Part shown: positions 24,201 through 31,686 of the stretch, one piece after another
Numbering within the stretch: the first letter of the stretch is position 1
How the letters are laid out: every line of letters starts with the position of its first letter
Origin: Siderastrea siderea
Lineage: Eukaryota > Cnidaria > Anthozoa > Scleractinia > Rhizangiidae
DNA length: 64,000 bases
Reading direction: 5' to 3'
NCBI GenBank assembly: GCA_964030785.1
Contig: OZ034972.1
Coordinates: 13,773,231-13,837,230 of the forward strand
Position numbers and translations under genes: made by a program
The notes under the pieces: generated by a model
Told to the model about the DNA's origin: nothing
The model's input: only the letters and a program-made list of their open reading frames with translations
The model's database searches: none

Positions 24201-25354
24201 TCTGGACAATCTTTCTGTCGACAGGCTCCGCACACCTTGGTCTTGGTGCATCGATGCAGTCCCTCATGGTCATAGGGTTTCCAACAAGCCGCACACACAT
24301 AACTGGACCCGAAAAATCCCGGCAATTTGGTGATGACATCATAATGGTCTTGGTTGTGCAACAGGATCAGTTGTTTGTCAGAAAGGGGTCCAAACGTCGT
24401 GATGTGAAACGATCGCTGCGCATCCACCAGGATGATCTGGTAACCCGTGAGGGAGGGAGCTTGACTGAATTGGGTCAAGGCATCATACCCACAGGGACCG
24501 AAGGGTACCTTGGCTTCATTCTGGAGGTCCCAAGCTAAGGTTCTCTGGAGTTGACTTCCATGTCGAATCGATTCCCATTTCGGGTGCTGGTCCACGCGAG
24601 CTTTGGCGGTGACGAGGGCTCTGGCGCAACAGAGGTCATCGTCGTTTGTAATTGTTATGACAGACCGTTTGTTGGTTGTCAACATGGTCATGGTGGGATG
24701 CCCTGGTTTCCCACGACGGGGTCTTCCGGTGCCTTGAGGAGCATGATGAACTTGAGTGATGGAGACTTGAAAGGAGTCATCCATTTCAAATTGTTCGTTG
24801 CTGTTGAGGGCTTGGGCTAAACGTTGGAACAGAGCTTCCACACGTTCTGTGTCTCGACGCCATTCACCTGCACGTAATCCCCACCCCTGAAAATTATTGT
24901 GCAGGCGATCGGATGCTATTGTAAAGTAGAGGCGATCTTGATCGTGGAGGTCGGGGGTGGTGGTTAACACTTGATCGACGGCTCGACGTAATCCATCTTG
25001 GAGAGCTTGGGTAATGTTTTGACCTGGAATCAAGGTCCCCCTTTGACGTAACTGGGTCTTGAAATGACGTTCTTGTACCCCCATGCGATCACTCTTCCGA
25101 TTCACAAAAGGTTCGAGTTCAAAGTCGAAGGCACCCTCTTCATTGGTATCCAATCCTGCACCACTTTGTTGAAGGAGTTGGGTTTGAAACGCATGTTGCC
25201 GTTCCAAATGATCCATCAAATCATGATAGTCTTCATCATCATCGTCATCCAGGATTTCGTGGCAGATCAAATCATCCTCATCACTGTCCGTCATGGTTTC
25301 GGTGCAAATCAAAGGTCCCAAAGAGGAATTTGTGTCGTCTTTGTCAGAGGACAT
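21187..25354 (-). pseudogene. PolB: Protein-primed DNA polymerase B, one frame break
   Basis: Replicative family-B polymerase of the protein-primed type. The first frame (22109-25354, 1081 codons) carries a Cys/His-rich zinc region (residues ~355-475), the 3'-5' exonuclease motifs FFDIEA (~525), NFQGYDGYFI (~585) and YCSSD (~710), and polymerase motif A DVTSLYPW (~960). Motif B (LMLNSMWGKFGQ, near 21,890) and motif C (YFDTDSV, near 21,620) lie in a second, overlapping frame (21187-22563). The switch must occur around 22,260-22,290, beside a CxxC pair. Either this copy is disabled, the base call is wrong, or frameshifting occurs; nothing obvious favours programmed shifting. ATG at 25354 lies 34 bases after a TATA box (25388-25395). 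Full length would be about 1390 residues, usual for these elements with a zinc region. Confidence 0.93.
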
Positions 25355-25387
25355 GATCAGATGAAGTCACTGGAGATCGGGGCTCTG

Positions 25388-25395
25388 TTTTTATA
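25388..25395 (-). promoter_or_regulatory. TATA box of polymerase gene
   Basis: TATAAAAA on the minus strand, in the context TTCTCTATAAAAAC, 34 bases before the polymerase ATG. Upstream lie CACGTG (25410-25415) and CCAAT (25429-25433), the same order as at the 40952 gene. Confidence 0.75.
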
Positions 25396-25591
25396 GAGAA
25401 CCAAAATGTCACGTGGGAGGGGAAGGAGCCAATCACTAAACAGGGTGCCCCCTAGAGAGGGGGTGCCCTAGGGAGGGGTGGGACGGGGTGGGGGGACCCC
25501 CCTCCCCCCTCTCTAATGGGGGTCCATGGGCATGATGGGAACGAATGAGAGACTATAAAACAGATCGATCCTCGGGCTGGAACATCTCAAC
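25396..25591. promoter_or_regulatory. Bidirectional promoter between PolB and 25592 gene
   Basis: Contains CACGTGGGAGGG, CCAAT, a G/C tract with GGGGGGACCCCCCTCCCCCC (about 25489-25510), catgatggg and a rightward TATA box TATAAAA (25554-25560). The same words in the same order recur in inverted orientation between 40784 and 40931. Confidence 0.7.
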
Positions 25592-26008
25592 ATGGACTCT
25601 CGCCATGAGAAGTTGTTAGAGACCTTTGAAGAGTTCGAGCTCGATTTAGAAGTGGAGGACATTTTGAAGAAAGTCAAGAGGGAGTTGTTGCTGAAGGACG
25701 AAGGCTTTAGTGAGTTTGTGGAACGTTTAAAGGAACTGGAGCCGGAAAAAGTCGAAGCCCAGAGACGTCGAAGAGAACAGGCGGCTCCTTTTCATTCACA
25801 GTGCTACCCTCAAATGACCTGTGAGTGGTTCGTAGAGGGGCTCGACTATTGTTGCGATTACTGGCGGTACCAGTTCAAACGTCCACGGACACCTCCTCCA
25901 GCACCGCCCCCATCGCCCCATGTCTGCCAGAAACGAGGGCCTCCGCCGCAGCAACCGTCGCAGACCCCCCGTGAAGTACCAACAAAACAACGACGACGAC
26001 AACCTTAA
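25592..26008 (+). CDS. Probable early protein, 138 aa
   Basis: ATG lies 38 bases after the TATA box, so the leader is very short. Residues 1-60 are acidic and helical (coiled-coil-like: LETFEEFELDLEVEDILKKV). A Cys/Trp/Tyr patch follows (CYPQMTCEWF, YCCDYWRYQF; residues ~70-95), and the tail is Pro/Gln/Arg-rich. I do not recognise the family. Its place, divergent from the polymerase and first in a rightward pair, matches where early regulators sit in related elements. The 3' 89 bases overlap the next gene in another frame. Confidence 0.6.
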   Translation: MDSRHEKLLETFEEFELDLEVEDILKKVKRELLLKDEGFSEFVERLKELEPEKVEAQRRRREQAAPFHSQCYPQMTCEWFVEGLDYCCDYWRYQFKRPRTPPPAPPPSPHVCQKRGPPPQQPSQTPREVPTKQRRRQP

Positions 26009-27119
26009 CGACTCTGACCCAGACGAGGACTTGAACGACATAGACTATGTTCCCGACTATGACCCGAACGACGACGACGACGACGAAACGACAGAGTTAC
26101 TGACGAAAGACGAACGACGACGGAGACGGAACGCAATCAAAAAAGCTAGGTACAATGGCCGTTACCCAGAGAAAGCCCGAGCGAGGAATATTGTGAAAAA
26201 AGACAACTACCGACGCAAGTACCCTGAGAAAGTGCGTGCTGCCAAAAAACGATACCGAGAACAATATCCGGATCGAGTGCAGGAGTCCAAAAGGCGTTAT
26301 GAGGAGACGCATAAGGAGCAACGGACTGCCAGCAAAAAAAAATGGGCCCAAAAGAACCGAGCACGTTATGCCGAATACGACCGGAAGTATAGAGAGAAAC
26401 ATCGGGAACGTTTGAGAGCCCAAGCGCGTGAATATCGTCAAAAGAATCGTGTACGAATATTGGCGTACAAAAGGATGTACAATAAAAGGGCCAAAGCACG
26501 GGCGGCTCGTCGGGCATATCGTGCTGCGAACCATGAGAAACTGCATGCGCAAAGAAGAGAGTACTACTGGGCGAACCGCGAGAGGTTCTTGGAGCTCGCT
26601 AAAAGGTACTACTACAACAAAAGGAAGCACGTGCGTCGCCCCAAAACGCCAAAAACACTGCGGGTGGTATTGACTAATTGTAGGACGCAACCTTCTCTGG
26701 AAACGTATTTGAATGACTTTTGTGCCTCGTTACCTTCTGTAGAGAGACAGAAAACGGAAGAGAAAATCAAAGCATTAGGGCCCTTGAAACTGACCATTCC
26801 CTTGGAGGACTTTAAGAAATCGGCGCCTAAAATGTCTCAGAACTTTTCTTTTTGTGAATCATTTCTAGATTCTTATACTCTCACGGATATGGATTCGGGG
26901 GGTGTGCAAGTCACCGACCCCCCTGACTTGGACCCCTCTGACTTGGAGGACTTTTCGTCTTTGTTGCAGAACATAACGCCTGACGAGTGGGCCGAGTTAC
27001 TGAAGGATGTGGAGGACTCTTGTTCCTTTGATTTGGAGGCATTGGTGCCCCCCGAAGACCTCGTTCATGACATGTCGCCCGATGAGGGCGTTGATTTGAT
27101 GTTTGATTTAGTGACTTGA
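25920..27119 (+). CDS. Basic-repeat protein with acidic tail, 399 aa
   Basis: ATG at 25920 overlaps the previous gene, with no own TATA box seen, so it may be made from a spliced or bicistronic transcript. Residues 25-60 form an acidic block. Residues ~65-215 are about eleven imperfect units of 14-16 residues of the type YPEKVRAAKKRYREQ, strongly basic and helical. Residues ~310-399 are acidic with hydrophobic anchors (DLEDFSSLLQNI, EWAELLKDVED), like a transcription-activation region. A nucleic-acid-binding activator is a reasonable inference; no enzyme motif is present. Confidence 0.65.
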   Translation: MSARNEGLRRSNRRRPPVKYQQNNDDDNLNDSDPDEDLNDIDYVPDYDPNDDDDDETTELLTKDERRRRRNAIKKARYNGRYPEKARARNIVKKDNYRRKYPEKVRAAKKRYREQYPDRVQESKRRYEETHKEQRTASKKKWAQKNRARYAEYDRKYREKHRERLRAQAREYRQKNRVRILAYKRMYNKRAKARAARRAYRAANHEKLHAQRREYYWANRERFLELAKRYYYNKRKHVRRPKTPKTLRVVLTNCRTQPSLETYLNDFCASLPSVERQKTEEKIKALGPLKLTIPLEDFKKSAPKMSQNFSFCESFLDSYTLTDMDSGGVQVTDPPDLDPSDLEDFSSLLQNITPDEWAELLKDVEDSCSFDLEALVPPEDLVHDMSPDEGVDLMFDLVT

Positions 27120-27303
27120 ACATTTGTATTTGGCAGAACATTGTTTTTATTTTTATCAGGATTATTTTGTCTACACCACAATGGATTCTGTCTGTCTCCA
27201 AATGTGATTGACACTACATCTTGTTTGAGACAGTAGAACCAACCCATGTGACATTTTTTCATTTTTTATTGACACAACATGTAACTGGTTTGTTATTAAA
27301 TGT
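27120..27303. terminator. Convergent poly(A) region
   Basis: Lies between the rightward 25920 gene and the leftward block. Leftward AATAAA signals (complement of tttatt) occur near 27145-27160 and 27265-27272; a rightward ATTAAA variant is at about 27294-27299. Confidence 0.6.
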
Positions 27304-27660
27304 TTACAATTTCAAACGTTTCTTGGCTTGCATGATTTTCTTGACCACCCGTTCCGTCTTGTTTTTCTTGCCGGGTAATCGATCAATGGCTTGGATCATC
27401 TTGGTATCGGCTTTCCATTTATCTTGCAAATTCTTGGCACGACTGTAATCAATGTCGTGTTGCTTAGCAATCTGGTCCAAGCGATTGATCCCGGGATCCC
27501 CACGTTTCAGACGTTTAGCCAAATGGGTGCCAGGGCCCATGTACTGATAACCGGGCCAATGAAATTCTTTGCCCGTTTTCGCAATCCATTTTTGGACATC
27601 CAAGGCTCCTCCTCGTTGGGGGCGTTTCCGTTTGATACCCCTTTTTCTCTTGGTGGGCAT
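27304..27660 (-). CDS. PLA2-like virion protein, 118 aa
   Basis: Residues 36-90 carry the signature of the parvovirus-VP1 type phospholipase A2: a calcium loop YMGPG (40-44), catalytic HDIDY (H68, D69, Y72) and a later KAD (D85). In parvoviruses such a domain breaks endosomal membranes during entry. Here it is on a separate small protein with a basic N-terminus and an RGG site (RPQRGGAL, residues 13-20) like those of the other small proteins in this block, suggesting processing by the element's protease and packaging in the virion. It is the last gene of the leftward block. Confidence 0.8.
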   Translation of the reverse strand: MPTKRKRGIKRKRPQRGGALDVQKWIAKTGKEFHWPGYQYMGPGTHLAKRLKRGDPGINRLDQIAKQHDIDYSRAKNLQDKWKADTKMIQAIDRLPGKKNKTERVVKKIMQAKKRLKL

Positions 27661-27663
27661 GTT

Positions 27664-28299
27664 TTAGTCACTGTCGTAATCCAATCGACGTCGTAACTTT
27701 TTGCCTTGGGCCCAATCTTCCCAACCGGGTAAGGGTTTTAATCGTTGCACTTCTCGGGCAGGTGCTTTGCCTTTGCGACTCTCGGCTAACTTTTTTTCCA
27801 AGGTCTTGCGTTGTTCTCGCACGGCTTCTAAACGCGATTGTAGATCCCCTCGACTGGTGGATGGGCTCCCTTTCTTGACAATCTTACTGGTAGTGGTTGC
27901 TCCTTTGCCTTTCTTGGTTGCAGGGGTAATGGGTGGTTTGGGAGTCGACGGGCTGCCTTTTATCATGCGCTTCAACCATTGTTCGACGGGCCCCGTCACC
28001 AAATCCCCGGCTTCTTCTTCTTCTTCGCCTGGTGGACCACCCGGGGCACCCGGGGCACCAACCCCCACCCCACCAGGAAATTGACGAATGCGTTTGGTTA
28101 ACTTGATTAATTCTTGACTCAACGGTTTGGTTTGAGCATTGACCAAGGCTGGGGGTAATTGAGGGTTGGCTAATAACACATGTTTTTGGGCGGCGAGCGT
28201 CGCGGCTTTGTTCAACAAGGCATTTTCGGTGAGTTCTCCTTTGTAATATTGAATGAGTTGTTCCAAGTCCTTCTGGGGAATCATGTAGACCTCGTCCAT
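27664..28299 (-). CDS. Conserved Maverick-type hypothetical, 211 aa
   Basis: ATG at 28299 overlaps the end of the upstream gene. The N-terminal ~90 residues are helical and ordered (contains GELTENALLNKAATLAAQKH), followed by a Gly/Pro/Glu-rich hinge (~95-120), a basic low-complexity stretch with two KGSPST words, and a helical Arg/Glu/Lys-rich segment (~155-185). From memory the N-terminal region recurs in cnidarian Mavericks, but no function is known to me. The position among virion genes suggests an internal structural protein. Confidence 0.7.
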   Translation of the reverse strand: MDEVYMIPQKDLEQLIQYYKGELTENALLNKAATLAAQKHVLLANPQLPPALVNAQTKPLSQELIKLTKRIRQFPGGVGVGAPGAPGGPPGEEEEEAGDLVTGPVEQWLKRMIKGSPSTPKPPITPATKKGKGATTTSKIVKKGSPSTSRGDLQSRLEAVREQRKTLEKKLAESRKGKAPAREVQRLKPLPGWEDWAQGKKLRRRLDYDSD

Positions 28300-28511
28300 G
28301 GTCGTTGACTACAGTCGGGGCAAAGTTCCCCGTCTTCTACCGCACGGCAACTCTTACAAAGACGGGCCCTTAAGATGTGTTGGTACTCTCGATACAACAG
28401 GTGATATTTATGCTTCCAATAATGACACTCGTCTTTCCACTTGTCGGTTTGCCGATTGGCCTCTTGTAACAGAGTCATCCACGTGGCAAGGGTTAACGAA
28501 CACATTGACAT
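28281..28511 (-). CDS. Small zinc-ribbon coiled-coil protein, 76 aa
   Basis: First ATG of the open frame is at 28511, overlapping the previous gene by 19 bases; the stop overlaps the next start. Residues 15-50 are helical and rich in Trp/Tyr/Lys. The C-terminus has CKSC followed 11 residues later by CPDC, a likely zinc ribbon. Function unknown. Confidence 0.55.
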   Translation of the reverse strand: MSMCSLTLATWMTLLQEANRQTDKWKDECHYWKHKYHLLYREYQHILRARLCKSCRAVEDGELCPDCSQRPWTRST

Positions 28512-28810
28512 AACACCTCGTGAAGTCCTTGAAACAATCCGCTTCCTTTTTGTCGGACTAACCACTGACGACGTTTTTTGACGGAATGTCGACGACGCCC
28601 CAAATCACGTAGTACCTTTTTATAGGGTTGAAGTTTAGCCAGCATGGGTGGGGTGACGGGAATCTTGTTTTTTAAAAAGTTCAACACCAATTCACTCACA
28701 GCATTGATTTGATCGGCATTGGCATGTTGTAACAACTCTTGACGTTTGGAACCATTGGCTTCTTGTAACATGGACCGTAAAAACGGTAATTGACGTCGAA
28801 GACGTTGCAT
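28493..28810 (-). CDS. Small basic Maverick protein, 105 aa
   Basis: Helical N-terminal half (NADQINAVSELVLNFLKN) and a lysine/arginine-rich segment (LGRRRHSVKKRRQW) followed by QKGSG and a hydrophobic end. I recall relatives in cnidarian and fish Mavericks with a GG-type processing site at the corresponding place; here the site is the variant QKGSG. Likely a minor capsid or core precursor; unproven. Confidence 0.65.
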   Translation of the reverse strand: MQRLRRQLPFLRSMLQEANGSKRQELLQHANADQINAVSELVLNFLKNKIPVTPPMLAKLQPYKKVLRDLGRRRHSVKKRRQWLVRQKGSGLFQGLHEVLCQCVR

Positions 28811-28813
28811 CCT

Positions 28814-28975
28814 TTATCGGTGACGACGACGATACCGTTGATTGGCTTTTTGAATCGTGCGTTTTATACGTTTATCCGTTTCCAAGGCCACGGCTTTCCC
28901 CAATCCTGCCATAGCGGGCACCAATAGATTTAAAAAACCGCCTCGTTGACGGCGTCGTCTTCTCCTCCTCACCAT
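28814..28975 (-). CDS. Tiny arginine-rich core-like protein, 53 aa
   Basis: A short gene between its neighbours: ATG at 28975 overlaps the stop of the 109-aa gene, TAA at 28814-28816. It starts MVRRRRRRRQRGG, then a hydrophobic segment FLNLLVPAMAGLGKAVAL and a basic tail. The same plan (Arg run, QRGG, hydrophobic stretch, GKAVAL) is found in the 60-aa protein at 34250-34432, so they are paralogues. It resembles the adenovirus pX/mu type of DNA-condensing core peptide in design; the protease site is inferred. Confidence 0.7.
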   Translation of the reverse strand: MVRRRRRRRQRGGFLNLLVPAMAGLGKAVALETDKRIKRTIQKANQRYRRRHR

Positions 28976-29298
28976 GGTCGACCCGTCAATAGACGTTGAA
29001 GGGCTTTGTCTTGTTTGATGGCGTCTCGCGACTCTTTATAGCCTTGACGGGTATTGCGTTTGAAATCTTGCCACCAACCCCCACCTCGTTGTCGTCGGTA
29101 ATGTTGTACATTATCGGTAATGCCTTTCAAGGCTTGACCGCCTAATTTGCCTAAAGCCAGTCCAAACCCAGGGGCGGGACCTGATAGAAACATACTCATG
29201 CCATGGGCAATTTTATCCACCAAACGGGGTTTGCGGCGCATTAAAGCCCCTCCTCTTTGTTTCCTTTTTCTGCGTCGTCGTCTTCGTTGGACGGCCAT
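28969..29298 (-). CDS. Arginine-rich core-like protein, 109 aa
   Basis: ATG at 29298 lies 34 bases after a CATAAAAAG TATA-like word (29332-29339) and inside the end of the upstream gene. Arg/Lys run, then KQRGGAL (~13-19), a Gly-rich apolar middle (PAPGFGLALGKLGG), a second site RQRGGGW, and a basic helical tail. Probably a virion core protein cut by the adenain-like protease. Confidence 0.7.
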   Translation of the reverse strand: MAVQRRRRRRKRKQRGGALMRRKPRLVDKIAHGMSMFLSGPAPGFGLALGKLGGQALKGITDNVQHYRRQRGGGWWQDFKRNTRQGYKESRDAIKQDKALQRLLTGRPW

Positions 29299-29903
29299 GG
29301 TTCTAAGGGTGTGGGACTAGGAGGGAGCGGCTTTTTATGGATCCAATAGTCTTTGGGTCTCAAGGGACGAGGACATCCATCTACATAGCATAGGGCTTCC
29401 AAGGGTTGGTACACAAAATGACCATGGTAATCTTGGAGACATCGTTTAGGTAACGGAGGGGTGAAATCCACAATGGTATCATCCAAGGTTTGCATCTTGA
29501 TTAAAAATCGTTCCAGATCCTCCAAGGGAATACCCCGCACATGGGTTTTCAATTCGGTCAAGGCTTTGGCATAGGTGGTAAACGCAAACCGACTCATGGT
29601 CACTTTAAATCGGTATTGTTTAAAATCATTCCATCCTTTGACCACGGTGCCTACGGCCGCCAAACCCGCTACCAACGTACTATTTTCCAAAAGGGGGCCC
29701 GCAATCATACCGGCAGCCATCAGAAGTAAGGCCATGCCATTGAACAAGGCATTGATACACCTGTAATGATTCAACATTTTTCGATAACACCACCATTGTT
29801 GATGATAAAAGGCATACAAGGAATCCATCCGTTGTAATAATTCTGGGGGGAAGGGAAGACCATGCTGTTTCGATCCATTCAATAACGACACGACGGTTTT
29901 CAT
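29241..29903 (-). CDS. Two-TM protein, SLATT-like, 220 aa
   Basis: The open frame has a GTG codon at 29909, but the first ATG is at 29903. Order: amphipathic helix with YRKMLNHYRC (~40-49), TM1 (~50-70), TM2 (~74-91), then a long helix (KQYRFKVTMSRFAFTTYAKA) and a soluble acidic Pro-rich tail. A helix, paired TM segments and a trailing helix with Y..L is the layout of SLATT domains, two-TM effectors associated with SLOG and SMODS proteins. The element also encodes a SLOG-fold protein (39139). The match is by architecture only; a structural membrane protein of the virion is the main alternative. TTATAA-type box near 29956-29963. Confidence 0.55.
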   Translation of the reverse strand: MKTVVSLLNGSKQHGLPFPPELLQRMDSLYAFYHQQWWCYRKMLNHYRCINALFNGMALLLMAAGMIAGPLLENSTLVAGLAAVGTVVKGWNDFKQYRFKVTMSRFAFTTYAKALTELKTHVRGIPLEDLERFLIKMQTLDDTIVDFTPPLPKRCLQDYHGHFVYQPLEALCYVDGCPRPLRPKDYWIHKKPLPPSPTPLEPWPSNEDDDAEKGNKEEGL

Positions 29904-29905
29904 CC

Positions 29906-30829
29906 TCACGGCGAAACACGGGACGACGAGGTTTGTACGCTCGGTGCTCCTCCTTGTTTATAACTGGTCACAATGCTATTGGTCATGGTGACATTGGCAA
30001 TTTCACGTCCTTGGGCCAACTGTTCTTGATCTTGTAACAGCATACGTAAACGTCGTTGTAAATCTGCTTGACGCAAGGTACGAGGGGGTGGACTCCCAGA
30101 TGTCCAAGATCCTCGAAGGCTGGCTGGATTGGAGGCAGGTGTCAAAGGGGAAGTGGGGGTATTTCGTCGTCGTCCTCGTATTCGTCTCGGTCGTCGTCCA
30201 CGACGACCCCCACCACCACCTCCACCACCACCACCTCCACCACCACCTCCACCACCACCTCCACCACCAGCACCACCAGCACCAGCACCACCAGCACCTC
30301 CACCACCACCACCACCACCAGCACCACCACCTCCACCAGCACCACCACCACGTCCACCACCAGCACCACCACCACGTCCACCACCACCAGCACCACCACC
30401 ACCACGTCCACCACCACGTCCACCACGTCCACCACCACGTCCATTACCATCACCCCCAGCACCCGCTGCTGTTCGAGCACCCGCTGCCAAGGGTACGCTA
30501 GGAGGACTCGCAGGGGTTCGTGCACCAGAAGACTCCGGGGTGGTGTGTATGCTACGGTAGGATTGACTTCCTTGACTTCCTACCCCGGCTGGGGAAGAGG
30601 CCTGCACAGGGGGCACACCATCTACACCGACAGGGGGGATGGATTGCATAAACCGATAGAGGGGTTCGTCGCCTATTTCCTCCTGGGCGACGTCGAGAAG
30701 GCCTTGGTCTCCCGACCAAAATAAATCTTGCCAGGCCCTTGGGGACATTTGATTGCCGCTGGCCGCTCCCACCCCCGCAGGGGACACGGTATCGTACGAT
30801 TGCGGAGGTTGACGGTCATCATCGGCCAT
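29906..30829 (-). CDS. Glycine/RGG-rich disordered protein, 307 aa
   Basis: ATG at 30829 follows a TATA-like TATAAAGG (30866-30873). The N-terminal ~120 residues are Pro/Ser/Gly-rich with an ordered patch (MSPRAWQDLFWSGDQG). Residues ~125-205 are almost only Gly with Arg and Ala, encoded by a GGN triplet tract (30197-30450), then an Arg-rich block (RRGRRPRRIRGRRR). The C-terminus has a helix (LQRRLRMLLQDQEQLA) and NVTMTNSIVTSYKQ. RGG tracts bind nucleic acid and favour condensates; role in assembly is inferred. Tract length probably varies between copies. Confidence 0.65.
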   Translation of the reverse strand: MADDDRQPPQSYDTVSPAGVGAASGNQMSPRAWQDLFWSGDQGLLDVAQEEIGDEPLYRFMQSIPPVGVDGVPPVQASSPAGVGSQGSQSYRSIHTTPESSGARTPASPPSVPLAAGARTAAGAGGDGNGRGGGRGGRGGGRGGGGAGGGGRGGGAGGGRGGGAGGGGGAGGGGGGGGAGGAGAGGAGGGGGGGGGGGGGGGGGGGGGRRGRRPRRIRGRRRNTPTSPLTPASNPASLRGSWTSGSPPPRTLRQADLQRRLRMLLQDQEQLAQGREIANVTMTNSIVTSYKQGGAPSVQTSSSRVSP

Positions 30830-30867
30830 GGTCGCTCTCTCTTTTTACCTGTTCCAAGGGGGTGCCT

Positions 30868-31521
30868 TTATAGTCGTTTTTGATAGGTGCGAGTCCATCC
30901 TTCGTCTTTTAACAGGTGACTCAACACCCGTTGTTGATCGGAGGAGGCGGGATGTAAATCCAAGACCAAATACCCATACGGTCGTGTGGTGGCTTGATGA
31001 AACGTCTCCAACGTGTCTTTCCAAGCGGTCGGAAACGATTGAAGCATGACATTGCGTACCCCTAATTGATCTCGGGGGTTCTTGAACGCCACAATGTAAT
31101 GGGCATTGCGGGATATACTTTTAGCATAGCGACCCACGGGAAACATGTCTTGGCACAAGTATAGGACCGTCACCCCTTGATGATGCGAATGTTTGTTGAA
31201 TAAATCCAACACGCGTTTATCGTGACTGCCTTCATCCATTAAATCATCCAAGACCAGGACCCCATGTCCTTCAGGAAACCATTGCACTAAGGCCTCATGA
31301 TCGGGAATCCCTTCGTGAAACACCACCCCTTGATCTTGCATGCCTTGAAATCGATCTTGCCAGGCCCCATAACAATAATGCATTTGGGTCGGTGGGGTTT
31401 CAAACAAGTGGGGGTTGTCTACCAAGAGTTTTTCCGTAAACACAGTTTTACCACATCCCGAAGGACCCACCACCAAGATAGAGGAAGGCGTATGAAAACG
31501 AAACGGTTTCCCCGTTTGCAT
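30868..31521 (-). CDS. ATP: FtsK/HerA-type DNA-packaging ATPase, 217 aa
   Basis: Walker A GPSGCGKT (residues 19-26), Walker B VLVLDDL (D92, D93), and a downstream sensor-like CQDMF. This is the A32-like ATPase of Mavericks and nucleocytoplasmic DNA viruses, which moves genomes into capsids. Length is normal for Mavericks. The ATG is ~40 bases after an AATAAAAAGG word that abuts the 3' end of the tRNA-like gene. Confidence 0.9.
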   Translation of the reverse strand: MQTGKPFRFHTPSSILVVGPSGCGKTVFTEKLLVDNPHLFETPPTQMHYCYGAWQDRFQGMQDQGVVFHEGIPDHEALVQWFPEGHGVLVLDDLMDEGSHDKRVLDLFNKHSHHQGVTVLYLCQDMFPVGRYAKSISRNAHYIVAFKNPRDQLGVRNVMLQSFPTAWKDTLETFHQATTRPYGYLVLDLHPASSDQQRVLSHLLKDEGWTRTYQKRL

Positions 31522-31543
31522 GATGATGACGAACTACCCTTAG

Positions 31544-31554
31544 AAAAAAAAAAA
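31544..31554 (-). terminator. Pol III oligo(T) terminator
   Basis: Eleven T residues on the minus strand, downstream of the tRNA-like gene. Confidence 0.6.
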
Positions 31555-31567
31555 GGCACCTTTTTAT

Positions 31568-31658
31568 TGGAATCGGTGGGACTCGAACCCACGCACAATC
31601 CCCCTACACCTATTTTTTTCGGGGGATCCAAAGGCTCTACCCACTGAGCTACGACTCC
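31568..31658 (-). tRNA. tRNA-like Pol III gene with enlarged anticodon region
   Basis: Acceptor arms GGAGTCG/CGATTCC pair fully (one G-T), D arm GCTC/GAGC, T arm GTGGG/CCCAC with loop TTCGAGT, discriminator A. A box TAGCTCAGTGG and B box GGTTCGAGTCC are consensus. A run of eleven T follows 13 bases downstream (31544-31554), a Pol III terminator. Total 91 nt; the central part is 40 instead of about 22 nt and forms ATCCCCC/GGGGGAT with a 16-nt loop. A short intron or a derived tRNA-like RNA would fit; I could not assign the anticodon. Confidence 0.65.
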
Positions 31659-31686
31659 AACACCGTTTTCCAACGAACTTTTTTAT

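Noticed and set aside
23641..24538. Open frames of 155 and 237 codons over the polymerase gene
   Set aside because: Shadows of the polymerase frame, whose zinc and exonuclease motifs are clear.
26097..26690. Minus-strand frame of 197 codons
   Set aside because: Antisense of the basic-repeat gene; hydrophobic composition follows from the complement of Arg/Lys codons.
30068..30724. Long plus-strand frames of Thr/Ser, His or Pro repeats
   Set aside because: They are other readings of the GGN tract of the minus-strand glycine-rich gene and have no domain.
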